The notes: a model not told the origin generated them from the letters alone. A stretch of 64,000 nucleotides of DNA from Tretioscincus oriximinensis (GCA_022410635.1 JAJVDF010000169.1:523052-587051), one strand, 5' to 3'; shown: positions 11,246 to 22,325, numbered from the stretch's first letter. A program made the numbers and translations.

Positions 11246-11309
11246 ACTTCAAGTATGTGTCAGAACAGTACCATAAGGTTAGCATTCTTTTTCATTAAGT
11301 GCTGTGAGT

Positions 11310-11395
11310 ATTATAAGATCCACTTGATGAAAATTTCTCTTTTTCATATCTGTTAAAAGTTACAAAACTCTGTCCCAGTTTCTTTTGGTAACCCT
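11310..11395. mobile_element. hAT-like MITE family E, half copy
   Basis: Only the right half is present: TTTCATATCTGTTAAAAGTT, ACAAAACTCTGTCCCAGTTTC, ending GGTAACCCTA. It matches the right ends at 6300, 33150 and 14945. Confidence 0.5.
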
Positions 11396-11699
11396 ACAAA
11401 GTTGTCTTGTCTGTGTAAACTNGATGATTTTGGAAAAAAAAAAGGTTTATTGTCTCAGGTTGTACAATTTCTTGGTTAGGCTGCTGGTTGTACAAGGCAC
11501 TGTAAAATGTAGATCATAAAAACAAAAATATTGCATTTCTAAAGAAACTGCATTTCTGTTGTGCTGCCCATAAAGCACCAAAGTTTAACCCTTCATTTCC
11601 TTTTTTAGGAAACAGCCTTAGTGTTGATGTTTTCCCTTGAAATTGCAAAGGCTGTTCCATAGTCCACGTCAAAGTGATACACAAGCTTACTTCTAATAA

Positions 11700-12100
11700 A
11701 AATTAAGTGATCTGGGCCAGTTTAAGGGGGACCATGAAAGCAATCATCTGCATGGTAACAGCTTGTTCTGGCACAGACCTGATCCTCAAGTTCTATTTCT
11801 TGTGCTTTAGAGGCGATTTTACCTTCTCTCTGCCCCACGGAACCACGCATGTACGGCATTTGACACCCTCTAAAGGTCTTTACTGTGGAGTAAACAGCCA
11901 TTGCATATTTTCTGATTTAGCAGCCTCCATTTTGTAAAGTCCGAAAGAACCGCTGCCTCAGAACTCCAGTATGCAAATTGTAAAAGGCTCATTGGCTCTT
12001 GCCTAGTAGAGACTGCCTGGGAATTGTATGCAGGCTCATAAAGAGTGCTGGAGCTTGTAATCAGACAAGCACAGCAATGATGTCACGAGAACTGCCAGCA
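11700..12100. repeat. Repeat family F, copy A
   Basis: Shares ordered blocks with 12235-12540: TGTGCTTTAGAGGCGATTTTA, CTAAAGGTCTTT, AAACAGCC, CTCCATTTTGT, ATTGGCTCTT and AGAGACTGCCTG. The following segment 12030-12215 matches 20140-20330 (CAGCAATGA, GATGTCACGAG, GAGGAACT, AAGAAAATTCAAGG-like, TTGTAATGGGGAA(C/G)CAGCCTT). It is an ancient dispersed element, not a gene. Confidence 0.55.
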
Positions 12101-12234
12101 TGTGTTGAGGGAACTGTGAGGAAGATTGAAGGTAAATGGGGATATACTTGTGAATGTGTTGCCTTGCTTTTTTTTTTTTTTAAGTGATTTAAAACTTGTA
12201 GTGGGGAAGCAGCCTTGGGGAGATCCCCACATTC

Positions 12235-12540
12235 TGTTTCCTGCACTTTGGAGGCGACTTTATCTTCCTTCTGACTCCCAGATCCACACATCTCCAGCCT
12301 TCAATGCACTTTAAAGGTCTTTCTTGCACAGTATTTAGCCAGTGCATATCCTCCGATATAAACAGCCTACATTTTATCTCTCTGGAGGGCTAGGTTTATG
12401 CAAAAATTTCATTGGCTCTTCTCTGCACAGAGACTGCCTGTAAACAGTAGGGTCGCAGGGAATTCAAGGGGTTGTAGTTAGGGAAATGCAGCAGTGCCTT
12501 CTGGGACTTCTCTTTCGAACAAGGCAGCAGCTGATGATGG
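12235..12540. repeat. Repeat family F, copy B (direct repeat of copy A)
   Basis: TGCACTTTGGAGGCGACTTTA, CTTTAAAGGTCTTTCTTGCA, TTTAGCC, ATATCCTC, AACAGCCTACATTTTAT, CATTGGCTCTTCTCTGCACA and GAGACTGCCTG follow the same order as in 11798-12030. Orientation is the same and spacing is about 440 bp, so it is either a tandem duplication or two adjacent insertions. Confidence 0.55.
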
Positions 12541-12626
12541 GGATTGCTGGCCAATGTGGGGGTGGTGGTGGGGTTTAACGTTCGGAGAGCAGAGAAAACG
12601 GGCAAGTTGGGATGCGGCTTTAATCT

Positions 12627-12977
12627 TTAAAATTGCAGACTGGAAATAATTTTTGCAACAGGATACAAATAGTTCATATCTGGTGCAACTTGAGCTTGTT
12701 CCAATTTCGGTAATCCAAAACCTCCACCATGAACTGGGGAGTATCGCAACTCTAATACTGGATTTCCCTTCCCCCCCCAGTGATCCACAATCACTTTTGG
12801 TATTAGTAGTATGTTTGCTGCCTGTATTCTGCCCAACAGGTGCTTATTTTTCCACTGCTTAAGCAATTCTAGAATAAACAATTGATATTTTGGAATAAGC
12901 TTTCCTGGGAGTGCTTTATTCCAGAATATGGAAGTGTAGATGCATGGATATAGCCCAAGATTCCTTATTAGTTTCAT
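12627..12977 (-). pseudogene. L1-type reverse transcriptase C-terminal remnant
   Basis: The minus-strand frame has an LLGRIQA block and an LLIPKV block, then after a short interval GGGFGLPKLE and YPVAKI. This order resembles the C-terminal part of L1 ORF2 (GRI..KM..LPK followed by GG(L/F)(G/A)LP), as known for vertebrate L1 proteins. The segment between the two blocks is shorter than expected, suggesting a deletion. There is no upstream RT core, no endonuclease and no start context, so it is a broken piece. An accidental frame is the alternative. Confidence 0.5.
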
Positions 12978-12979
12978 GA

Positions 12980-13740
12980 TTAATATGAAGCATAAGGCAT
13001 ATAAGTGCCAGTCGTCCTCTGTTTGAAGTCTTTAGTTTGAAAGACTGAGTATTCCTACATAGACCTAGTAATTAGAGATAGTTCTTGTAGTTGTCCATCT
13101 ATAGTCCCTGAACAAATAGAATAATTAATGTAGGTTTTTTTTCTTATTAATGTAACACAGATTGCATTTTATTGTACTTTTAGTTCGTGTACCTATTTTT
13201 TTAAAATGAATGGTGATATATATCAGCTTCAGACAGCAAGAAGTGCCATGAATTTACAGAATGTTGGCATTTTTCCAAAATGTGGCCCACCTCAGACATA
13301 TGTATCAGTACTCCTAGAATTGAAAGGCAGGAGATTGGAGAGACAGGAAAATATTTATGAAGACAGTTTGCAGGGAGTTGGGAGCAAATGAAGATTGTGC
13401 TTTATTTTCTGCTTTAAAAGGTACAGAAGCAATTGGTAGACTCCTGTGTGAAATAGAATCCGACTGAAATGGGTTATGGCCTAATACAACTGGGCTCCTG
13501 TTCTTACGTGGACTCCTTTAGGATTACATCTGAAGCAACTTTTAGTAGCTCTTTTTCTTTTTTCTTACACCTAGTGAAGTCCCAGTTGCTTCTGAAGAAA
13601 CCTTATCACCTAATACATCATTCAGAGCCATGCCAAAAAAGTAACAATAGGGTGGAATTTCTGCTATTACAGATTATCAGGGTGCAGACAGGAAGTGTCC
13701 CCAAATGGGGATTTCACCTTGATGCCATCAACCTAAAGGT
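12980..13740. other. No recognised feature
   Basis: No exon or known repeat was recognised. Open frames at 13206 and 13469 are short and featureless. Confidence 0.35.
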
Positions 13741-13786
13741 ATTATTAATTATTAATGATTAATGATTAATTATGATGATGATGATG
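13741..13786. repeat. ATT/ATG-rich simple repeat
   Basis: TTATTAATTATTAATGATTAATGATTAATTATGATGATGATGATG: a trinucleotide tract mixing ATT and ATG units. Confidence 0.7.
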
Positions 13787-13789
13787 TCT

Positions 13790-14800
13790 GAAAAATCCCA
13801 CAAAAGGCATTTTAAGGGTGGCATTTCCATTAGAACGTTAAAAGGGAATGGAAAACGGATTTTATCATTCCAAAATGAAAGCGAAGTGAGGGCTTAATTT
13901 TACCTGAGCATTCCCTGAGCATTCAGTCCACGTTAACGTCCTGATTGCTGTGAGCTGAGAGTGCTCAATGAATCTCTTTCATTCAGAGGAGGGAGGGAAG
14001 CTGCTGAGCCTGGAGGGGATGCCAAACAAAAGAGCCCCCAGCCCCCGCTCTCTTGCCCGCTTTTTGTTGTCTGATCTCCCTTACCAGTGTACAAGTGGTG
14101 CGAAAAGCAGCAGCAANGATGCAATTTCACCATGAACTGCGGAGCAGAAACCTGTGGTGTGTGTTTAGAGCGACGCTGCAGCACTTCCAAGCCTGTTTTT
14201 ACAGTAACACAGTCGGAACCATGGACATTGGCTTCACAGTCGTGCGCGTGTTAAGGGGCAATGCGTCTGCAGCCTTTTGGCATCTGAATGAACTTGGTCT
14301 GTAGATATATGAGAGCACGATCTCGAGTGCATCATCTTGTGGACACTCACCAGATATGAAGCAGGTCAATGCACAGATGAGCGATATAAGAAAATCCAAG
14401 TTGTTGATCAAAACTGATACTGCATCCAGACACGATACTTCTACCAGTATTATTCCGTCTCACATGCTCATAGAGTTTCAACAGTCCATCCACTAAAAAG
14501 CCCTGTTGCCCTGGATTTTCCTTCTAATACATTTTTTTATTCATCATTGTGGACTCCTGCTTTTAAAAAACCCTCCAAATTGTATTCAGTAGTATTCAGA
14601 TTCTCATGAGGATATCAGATTTAATTGGCTCGTGGATAAGTTATTGGATGTGCAACGTGATGGGAATACAGTCTAATGTAAAAGGAATACAATTTGTTCC
14701 ATCAATTTCATAAGAGCTGATGCAGAATATCACCAGTATGTAAGAACAGGCCCAGGATTAGGTTATTTTTATAAAATAGCTAATTTTAACAGCCCATCTT
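13790..14800. other. Mostly unassigned; GC-richer part at 13920-14300
   Basis: The part from about 13920 to 14300 has a higher GC content and open frames on both strands, but no splice-bounded exon or protein motif. It could be another old non-autonomous element, because the segment ATTTTATCATTCCAAAATGAAAGCGAAGTGAGGGC resembles a block at 6430-6470 (AATGGAATTTTCCACTC...AAATGAAGTGAAGGC). Confidence 0.3.
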
Positions 14801-14807
14801 GAGGGGT

Positions 14808-14945
14808 GTACTTTGCAACTTTATGATTATGGGGAGGAATTTTCACCAGATGCAGCTTATAATGGCTGCATTATCTGGGGAAGTAAATCACTTTTCACCC
14901 GTATTAAAGTTGCAAAGCTTCTCCTAGTTTCTATGTGATGCTAGC
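14808..14945. mobile_element. hAT-like MITE family E
   Basis: Inner arm TTTGCAACTTTATGATTATGG pairs with CGTATTAAAGTTGCAAAGCTTC, and the right end is CTAGTTTCTATGTGATGCTA. The central block CATTATCTGGGGAAGTAAATCACTTTT matches the corresponding part of the copy at 33010. Confidence 0.55.
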
Positions 14946-14949
14946 AACT

Positions 14950-15780
14950 TTCACAATACTTCTACATGAGCCAGAAACACTCACATTAAATCACAATCAT
15001 ATCTGTTTTAACAACGGTATTTTCTTCTGAATTTCAAAGACGAGGTATAATATTTGATGTATTTTGTCCTCACTCACTCAGCTGTTAATCCAGATTAAAC
15101 TTCTCACATGTGCATGTTAAATGTAAATAAATGAACATCCTGCCCCTACTAGTACAGCTCCATGTGCGTGAAATGAAATCTGATTTGTACTATTGGGGTC
15201 CTTAATACAGATTACCGGTAACCCTGATTAATTAGGTATAATAGTGTGCTGGCAAGGAACTGTTCCTGACATGGAAAGTGTGTAGTCAACATGCTTTCTA
15301 TGTTCAGAAGAGTTGAAATTCAATGCCACATTACAGCATACAAAAATCCATCTTCTCCCAAGTTCCCAAGGCAAGGAAAATTCATTTCTAGCCATCAGAG
15401 CTCAGAGTTTCAGCTTTTAAGCTTGGCCAAGCTATGAGGCTGCACTGCATGACACTGGCAAATATGGATTAGTGCCATCAAAGCAGATTTCACTTGAAGA
15501 TGCATCCCCACACCTTTGATGGCTAGGGATGAATGCTCCTACTTCAGGGACATGGGGAAATCGAACAGCATGACCACACTATCATGCAGCACTGAAAATA
15601 CACTCCAAACCGTTATTCCAAATCAGTGCCCCACAGACAGACCCGTATTTTGACTGTATTTTTCCCATGGGCTGCAATTTATTTATTTACTAATTTACTT
15701 ATTTATTTACTTTATGTATTTATTTTACTCCCCCTCTTCCCTCAGATATTTTGAGTTTTATAGTAATAAAAGCAGTAAAA
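14950..15780. other. No recognised feature except T-rich stretches
   Basis: Unassigned sequence. A (TTTA)-rich segment (15677-15727) resembles the tail of a minus-oriented L2-like LINE end but lacks the diagnostic CCAAAGGTCTCA block. Confidence 0.3.
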
Positions 15781-15782
15781 AA

Positions 15783-15861
15783 TATTATTATTATTATTAT
15801 TATTATTGTTGTTGTTGTTGTTGTTGTTGTTGTTTTGTTGTTGTTGTTTTGTTGTTGTTGT
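15783..15861. repeat. (ATT)n followed by (GTT)n microsatellite
   Basis: About eight ATT units pass directly into more than a dozen GTT units with two TTTTG interruptions. The unit change suggests one substitution that spread along the tract. Confidence 0.95.
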
Positions 15862-15975
15862 TACCTATAGTTCTATTTTGCCTAAATATTGCCCTGCATG
15901 CAGACATGCTGCTTATACAAGAGTCAGTAATTTGGATTAGTGGACCAGGCTAGCCTAGATTCATTAATCCAAATT

Positions 15976-16215
15976 AAACATAAGAATATAAGAATTTAGG
16001 GGGAGCCCTACTGAATGGTGCCAGAGCCCATCTAGTCCAATATTCTGTCCCACAGTGGCCACCAATTCCACTAGGGCAGTCGCAAGCAAAAGAAGGCAAA
16101 CCCCTCACCTCTTTTCCCTCCAAATGGTATTTTGGAATACTAAAAGCTATTGATAGATACACCTGTCTTCCATGAATTTGTCTAATCTTATCTTGAAGCT
16201 ATCCAAGCTGGAAGT
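15976..16215 (-). mobile_element. CR1 LINE 3' end, minus orientation
   Basis: ACATAAGAATATAAGAA at the start, then AGAGCCCATCTAGTCCAATA, TTCTGTCCCACAGTGGCCACC and, deeper, GAATTTGTCTAATCTTATCTTGAAGCTATCCAAGCTGG. The order mirrors the 3' part of CR1 seen at 17319 and 38425. Diverged. Confidence 0.8.
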
Positions 16216-16840
16216 GCATAAAAGGCCTATGATTTAAATGAGAATAATCACCTTCCATCTGTTTCAGCTTTTCTTCCTTTTGATTCTGGAAACATCAGCC
16301 TATCTGAAAGGAACCATTTTCACAGAATTAGCCATTCCTACATAAAGCTCTTAAGCACATCAGGCATTGAGCTCACAAAATGAAAGGATCCAAGATAAAT
16401 CTGAGCCCTTTGAATTGCATGCAGCTACAGAAATAAAAGCATTATTTCTAAGGGTATAAGTATTAAGAGGGACAAAATATTTGTAGCAGAATATTTTCAA
16501 AAAATACAGTGAAAAAAGTGCAGCTACATAGAACAGAAAATAAAGAACAGCACTACATAGAAATGGAAGCAGCTCATCCGAATCACTGCAGAAAAGCAGT
16601 TCATTTGGTTGTCCTTAATTACAAGTTAAGAAGCCAAGCAGAACACAATGTCTACTCCAGGGCTGCTTTTAGAAATAACAAAAACAACAATAACCAGCCC
16701 TAACCACATTAAAATGAAAGCCTGTTCAAATGCTATTCTAAAAGTGGCATTAGTTTTCCTAGAATCGTTTCACATACTGTCTTGTCTGGTAGGCCATGTG
16801 GGATTAACTTGCTGAAAGCTTCCAGGAGCTCATAAAACAC

Positions 16841-16919
16841 AAGGAAGGAAGGAAGGAAGGAAGGGAGGGAGGAAGGAAGGAAGGAAGGAAGGAAGGAAGG
16901 AAGGAAGGAAGGAAGGAAA
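16841..16919. repeat. (GGAA)n microsatellite
   Basis: A (GGAA) tract with a short GGGAGGGA interruption. Such tracts can act as clustered ETS-factor sites in vertebrates. No function is shown here. Confidence 0.95.
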
Positions 16920-16964
16920 GGCACTAGGCTTATTCTGTTTCAGAATGGGATTTAAGCACCTTGC

Positions 16965-17070
16965 TGCCCTTAAATAGCTTTAAAATAGGATTAGACAAAT
17001 TCATGGAAGCGAAGTGTATCAACAGCTGTTGGGATGCTTCTGCAATGGAGCAACAGGTAGTATTATGGTG
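16965..17070 (+). mobile_element. CR1 LINE 3'-UTR fragment, plus orientation
   Basis: AGCTTTAAAATAGGATTAGACAAATTCATGGAAGCGAAG followed by TATCAACAGC and CAATGGAGCAACAG is the plus-strand form of the CR1 segment that precedes the 3' terminus. Short and truncated. Confidence 0.6.
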
Positions 17071-17550
17071 AAAGTTTTGCCATATTTTTTAAAAAAACCC
17101 TAGCAGCATCAAAGTTCTGAGTTTAAAATGAAAGTGTTTTTTTAAATTTTGTTTTTGTGTTCATGCATCTGGTGACGGGTTGGGAGGAAGGCAATATTTA
17201 ATGACAGAAGAGAAACAGGACCTTAGGGTCTTTTGTAGCATGATTTTTAGAGATTTTGTTAGAAAGCACAATAGTTTGGATGCACTGTGTGTGTGTAAGG
17301 TCCATGAGAAGTCCATAGAACATAGGAACATAAGAAGAGCCATACTGGATCAGGCCACAGCCCATCGAGTCCAGCATTCTGTGTCACACAGAGGCCCACC
17401 AGATGCACCTGGGCAGTCCGTACAGAGGAAAGCAAAATATGCTGCTCCTGTTCGTGACTCCCTGCAAATGGTATTTCAAGAGTCCTGCCTGTTGCTCTAT
17501 CCCGGAGGCTACATCCAGACAACTATCTTAGTATCCATTTATATCCTTAG

Positions 17551-18029
17551 CAGTGCTTTTTTTCCAAAACAAAAGGTGCCGGAACTAACACCGGCGGCGA
17601 CGGGGGNNNNNNNNNNNNNNNNNNNNNNNNNNNNNNNNNNNNNNNNNNNNNNNNNNNNNNNNNNNNNNNNNNNNNNNNNNNNNNNNNNNNNNNNNNNNNN
17701 NNNNNNNNNNNNNNNNNNNNNNNNNNNNNNNNNNNNNNNNNNNNNNNNNNNNNNNNNNNNNNNNNNNNNNNNNNNNNNNNNNNNNNNNNNNNNNNNNNNN
17801 NNNNNNNNNNNNNNNNNNNNNNNNNNNNNNNNNNNNNNNNNNNNNNNNNNNNNNNNNNNNNNNNNNNNNNNNNNNNNNNNNNNNNNNNNNNNNNNNNNNN
17901 NNNNNNNNNNNNNNNNNNNNNNNNNNNNNNNNNNNNNNNNNNNNNNNNNNNNNNNNNNNNNNNNNNNNNNNNNNNNNNNNNNNNNNCCGGAACTGCGTTC
18001 CGGTGCGTTCCGTCAGAAAAAAAGCCCTG
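17551..18029. mobile_element. hAT element inside CR1 (contains an assembly gap)
   Basis: The left end CAGTGCTTTTTTTCC and the inverted right end (reverse complement CAGGGCTTTTTTTCT) are terminal inverted repeats. The inner GGTGCCGGAACT pairs with CCGGAACTGCGTTCC-type sequence. A perfect 8-bp duplication ATCCTTAG flanks it (17543-17550 and 18030-18037), as expected for hAT transposition. The centre is unknown (17607-17986 are N), so whether it is autonomous cannot be judged, but the gap of about 380 bases is too small for a transposase gene if its size is right. Confidence 0.9.
17607..17986. other. Assembly gap (380 N)
   Basis: A run of N inside the GC-rich centre of the hAT element. The flanks GGCGGCGACGGGGG and CCGGAACTGCG suggest a GC-rich or hairpin region that was hard to sequence. 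Confidence 1.
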
Positions 18030-18339
18030 ATCCTTAGTGTCCATAAACCTGTCTAGTCCTGTCTTGAAACTATCCAAGCTGTTTGCTACCACTACCTCTT
18101 CAGGAAGTAAATTCCACAGGCCGATGACTCTCTGGGTGAAAAAATACTTTCCTTTAAAGAAGATGGATCTTCTTTAAGAAGTCCTTACAGAGGTGAGGAG
18201 TACTATCTAAACATTGGTCATAATAATTCAAATGTTGAGGAGCCCTGGATAAAAACTTTAGGTAACCAGCTCCATGAAATGAACAATATAAAGTTCAGGA
18301 AACATTACAACCCTTTCTCTACTGAACCTTATTTTGGAT

Positions 18340-18440
18340 TAAATCATGGAATAGGGGTCCACCGTCTGCATGCCAGCAGAAGCTATGATAGAATCCCCCA
18401 ATGGTAGAATAAAATCCAGAATAAGACTTAGTGCCTAAAG
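18340..18440. repeat. Possible remnant of MITE family A
   Basis: ATGGAATAGGGGTCCACCGTCTGCATGCCAG followed by AGCTATGATAG and CCAGAATAAGACTTAGTGCCT loosely follows the family A order at 24691. Highly decayed. Confidence 0.3.
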
Positions 18441-18467
18441 GTCCATCCTGAATCATAAATCATAAAC

Positions 18468-19343
18468 TGTTGGGGATTTCCCCTGGGACATTATTAGATA
18501 TAAAATATATTATTAATATATCATTTATAGCTGGAACTAGCTATCTAGAAGAGGCCTCTGGGTAAGAAATTTTCAAAATTTCCTTGGTCAAGCTGACCTT
18601 TCCCTCAACCCTGTATACACTCAGGAACTCTCTTAATCCCTTTTTCCTCTCCCTGGGGGCACCTGTGATGGGTAGCCCTGACTCTTGCACTGTCTAACAA
18701 TAGACACATTTAAATCCCATTACCAACTGGGATGTCAACTGTTTGCCTCTGGCCAAGGCAGGCTTGACTCCCTATGGGACAATCTCTTGTGCAAACTTAC
18801 CCTAGGCTTCACTATTGTTCCAAGGAAGCCACTCTTTAGTCCTCTTCCCCTTTTCTGTATACCCTTGGTCTCACCTCATTGTTTATGCCACTCAAGAGGT
18901 CATCAAAGTCTGGACCCTTGGCATGAATCATCTTCCTGTCAGGTTTGATTGACAGGGGCTCTCAATGATAGCTAAGTTTCCAGTAATTAGGCACACCACA
19001 CTCACACCTATCTCTTCCCCTATTGGTTACTGTACGCAGGCTGCGCCCACTTGGGAGTGGGCATAACGTGTAATGTACTACGTCATTTGCCCACGTTGGG
19101 CACCCCCCGCCCTNTTCACTCCGTCATGAAATCCATACACGCCTTCTGATCTGATTGTCAATAAAAGTGGAGACCCCGGTCTCGTCTGGAGGCTTCCATA
19201 CACTCGTGGACCTCCTACGTCTCCTGTTACCCTGAAGAAGTCGTCTGTGCGCTGATTATTTCTGGGCGGGTGATACGGACCTCAGGGTAAACCTCCTCGC
19301 GTCATCGATCAGTCATCGTTAGTGAGTACGCCGAATCTCATTA
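18468..19343 (+). mobile_element. Solo LTR of a retrovirus-like element, copy 1
   Basis: Begins TGTTGGGG, like the LTR at 47092, and shares inner blocks with it (GATATAAAATATA; GAGGCCTCTGGGTAAGAAATTTTCAAAATTTCC versus GAGGTCTGGGTGGAAAATTTTGAAAATCTCTGG). AATAAA lies at 19160-19165, followed by a GGTCTCGTCTGGAGG-type R region. The 3' end is uncertain: CA at 19339-19340 gives no duplication, whereas ATAAAC occurs just before the start (18462-18467) and at 19344-19349. No internal gag, pol or env sequence is present. The LTR reads in the plus direction. Confidence 0.75.
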
Positions 19344-19864
19344 ATAAACCTCTAAACAGCATACTGTGTTGAGCTCAGAAAGTGAAGAAGATCATGAATG
19401 TGCAACATGCCTGAAGTTATTACTGCACCTGACAATTCTCTTTCGCTTGCAAGAGAAGAACAGTGCCTTCTCTTTGGTCATTTACATAATGCTTCTGTTT
19501 GTTCATTATCATTGCTGTATAATAAAGAGCAGTGTCCCCTGTGTTTGCTGGATTTTTAATAACGATTTCACTTCAGCTCTTATTAAAATAATCAGAGAAA
19601 TTTCTGTATCCAAAAATTAAAATAATATTTCTGCCTTTACACCCACACAATAACGATATAAAACAGAAGTGGAGCATAATAAGCAGCAATGAGCTAATGA
19701 TCTAATTACAGGCCATGGCATTTGTGCAGTTTTCAAAAACCTCTGTTCTTCCTAAATAGCTGGAGCTCTCGCCATTTAACTATTATAATGATTGGATGGC
19801 AAACAAATGCTACACTTGTGCATAATGAAGCAAACAAAATGTACGGCACTATTCTATGGATGTG

Positions 19865-19985
19865 TCCACATTCATTTATTCATTCATTTGTTTATTTATT
19901 TACATTTTTATACTGTCCTATACCTGAAGGTCTCATGGAGGTTAACTGTAAAAAACAAATTAACATATTAACAATTTCTGAAAGT
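19865..19985 (-). mobile_element. L2-like LINE 3' end, minus orientation
   Basis: A (TTTATT)-type tail is followed by ATACTGTCCTATACCTGAAGGTCTCATGGAGG. This is the reverse complement of the (CC)CTGAGACCTTCGGGTATAGGGC...AATAAATA ending found at 29370 and 57540. Confidence 0.6.
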
Positions 19986-20079
19986 TGGGAAGAGAATGCT
20001 GGTTTTTTCAGCTAAATGACAGGTTAAAGTGGTGTTCCTGGGTTCCCACTCTTTTTGCCACTAAGAAAGATGATGCTTA

Positions 20080-20330
20080 GGGGGACATTCAGTAATGTGA
20101 GTTCAGGCTAGCTGTAAAATGCTCAGCTCACTTAGAATGATGGGAATTGTAGTAAAATAAGTGCAGCAATGACCTACAGGGCATGTGATGTCACGAGGTC
20201 ACCAAGAAATGTAATGGAGGAACTAGAATCTGTGAAGAAAATTCAAGGTGAGTGGAGAAGTACCCGTGGATATGTTTTCTTGGATTTAACAAGAATAGTG
20301 ATATTAAAGTTGTAATGGGGAACCAGCCTT
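20080..20330. repeat. Repeat family F, copy C (partial)
   Basis: Matches the right part of the copy at 12030-12215: GTGCAGCAATGA, GATGTCACGAG, GGAGGAACT, AAGAAAATTCAAGGTGAGTGG, then GTTGTAATGGGGAACCAGCCTT. AGAATGATGGGAATTGTAGT before it is the widespread 'GGGA(A/G)TTGTAGT' block of vertebrate hAT MITEs. Confidence 0.5.
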
Positions 20331-20339
20331 AGTCAGTGT

Positions 20340-21160
20340 TTAGGGACTCCAAAGAACAGGAAGGCAGATTCTGAAGCTGAAGAAAGAGTTGCAAAGAGAG
20401 TTCTAGTGGAGTCCGCAGTGTGTTAGTAGTCGTGCTACTATTTCTTTTTTATTATTTCACTGTTAACGATTTAAACTCTGCTGCTGGACAGTTCTAGCCA
20501 TTTACTGCCCATTGATCAGAATCTTTTCATCTGCAAGATGCACATGGCCAATGTAGTTAATGTAAAAGGGACAATAGGAATTCATTGCATTACACCCATC
20601 TGGTGCCTAACCAGCTCCAAAGGGCGAAATGCAATCCTCAGTGTGTTCCTTATTGCAAAGCAGAAGGAAACATTCTATAAAAAGGAGCTCAGACCTGTGG
20701 TTGCATATGGAGGGATTATAGCCCCTGAACTGGCCTCCTTGTGATTTCACTGCACAGTGCCGTTACGCAAAATACAGAAATGTGCAGCCATTTCTGGCAC
20801 GTTGCACAATGGTTTGCTTGGAAACACTGGAGCTTGTGAACCTTCATTCATGAGTCTTGACATTTATTGTTGTGCTGGAACTGTATGAATGGTATATGTA
20901 CCTATTCCTGAACTTAAACAAGCGTTTTAATCGACATATGGATCTCTTTTATAGCCATTCAAATGTTATCACAATTTGGAGGGTTTAAAAAGAGGTTTCC
21001 AGTTGAAATCTCTTTTTCTTTCCATTTTTGCCTCCCCAAGTTGCTACTGTTGTGTGGATGGAAATATTTTTTAAAAGATCATAAATGTTTGCTCACAAAA
21101 GTCTAGTTGTGCTCTGTGAATCATGTATTTGAAATATGTGATATTCACCCATCAGCCATG
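20340..21160. other. No recognised feature
   Basis: The frame at 20538-20744 is open but has no recognisable domain or splice context. No repeat could be assigned. Confidence 0.35.
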
Positions 21161-21162
21161 TA

Positions 21163-21240
21163 AACAAACAAATAAATAAACCTTATTTATTTTTGAATTT
21201 ATATTCTGCCCTTCATCACAGGTCCCAGGGTGAGCAGCAG
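21163..21240 (-). mobile_element. L2-like LINE 3' end, minus orientation
   Basis: AAATAAATAAACCTTATTTATTTTTGAATTTATATTCTGCCCTTCATCACAGGTCCCAGGG matches the minus-strand form of the L2-like ending (AAATTTATATCCCGCCCT...AGGTCTCAGGG). Confidence 0.55.
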
Positions 21241-21244
21241 AAGA

Positions 21245-22325
21245 TGTTTCCTAGAGGGAGCTAGGAATCAAAAGTACAAGTGAAGAAGAACATTTTTATC
21301 AGGCACCAAAAGCTATATAGTGTAGGCCCCTGGTGAGACTCTACAGAGAAGGCCCTGCCATGTGTCCTTATTCCTTCCATCTCTACAAGGGACCTACCAG
21401 AAGGTATTTTATAGCAATTAGTGCTTCTAGTGCATTTTAAGTTATATGTCGGAAGCAAAATGAGACTTCCTCTTGCATAGCAGGTCTTCTCCCATTGTCT
21501 TAGGTATGATTATGTTATGAAAATAATGGCCAGAAATGCGTTTCTGGCTATTTGAGGAAACCCACAATCACTTGACTCTCACAAAGTGATTTTCACAGTC
21601 CATTGATTTCTGAGAAAGGAATGACCATGTTTGGCATGGGTGACTTATTACATTCACATTTGTTTATATTTTTTATATAAAAACATAAATGGCAGACAAA
21701 GCTTTAGAGATGTAGGTTAAAGTCTGAGAGCTCCTTCCTTGATTACAGGTGACAAATAAGAACATGCCTGAACAAGTGACACAGAAAAGTACTGCCCCAA
21801 TTTGAGCTGTTGAGACAATAATTTATTGTCCATCAGAGTCATGAGGCCTAACTAATGCTTTGTGAATTATATCAAGTAGGATATCCTCTTTCTTCAAGTA
21901 TCTTTTCCAGTTGATTAGCTTGTGACAAAAATAAGTACAGTACTTCAAGTGAGGTAAAAAAAATTGGAGCTCTAATAAACTGACTCACCAGCAGTTGCTT
22001 TTGCAGAGCCAGCGCTTGTGATGAGTACTATAATTCAGAAAGTTATTTCTTGTCAATATCATTTTTCCAGACAAAAAGGATGATTGTTTCTCGCTGACTA
22101 AATTTTCTTCTCTGCCTTTCTGAAGTTATCTACACATCAGCAACGAATGGCACATTTCAGGCCTCATTGGGACTTTTCATTTAACAGAAGAGTGAAGAAA
22201 CATCCTTGTACCTGACGATCCCCTTAAAATAATGTTGCCCAAGATTTTGTATTACAGCTTCAGTCAGCCATGTGCCAGGTATAGAAGTTGCTATCCAACA
22301 GTTATCAGTTGTGGAAACCAAACTT
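21245..22325. other. No recognised feature
   Basis: Unassigned AT-rich sequence. No exon or known repeat was seen. Confidence 0.35.

Larger units (their letters stand above)
17319..18165 (-). mobile_element. CR1 LINE 3' end, minus orientation, split by a hAT element
   Basis: Left part 17319-17550: GAACATAAGAAGAGCC, CTGGATCAGGCCACAGCCCA, CAGCATTCTGTGTCACACAG, GGCAGTCCGTACAGAGGAAAG. Right part 18030-18165: TGTCTAGTCCTGTCTTGAAA, CTATCCAAGCTGTTTGCTAC, GAAGTAAATTCCACAGGCC, TCTCTGGGTGAAAAAATACTTTCCTTT. The two parts are consecutive pieces of one CR1 copy. Removing the insert and one copy of its duplication restores continuity. Confidence 0.88.

Noticed and set aside
16841..16919. CRISPR-like or satellite array
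   Set aside because: The repeats are simple GGAA units without spacers. No CRISPR array exists in this vertebrate sequence.
17180..18037. 285-codon plus-strand frame
   Set aside because: More than a third is N, and the rest is CR1 and hAT sequence in a non-coding orientation.
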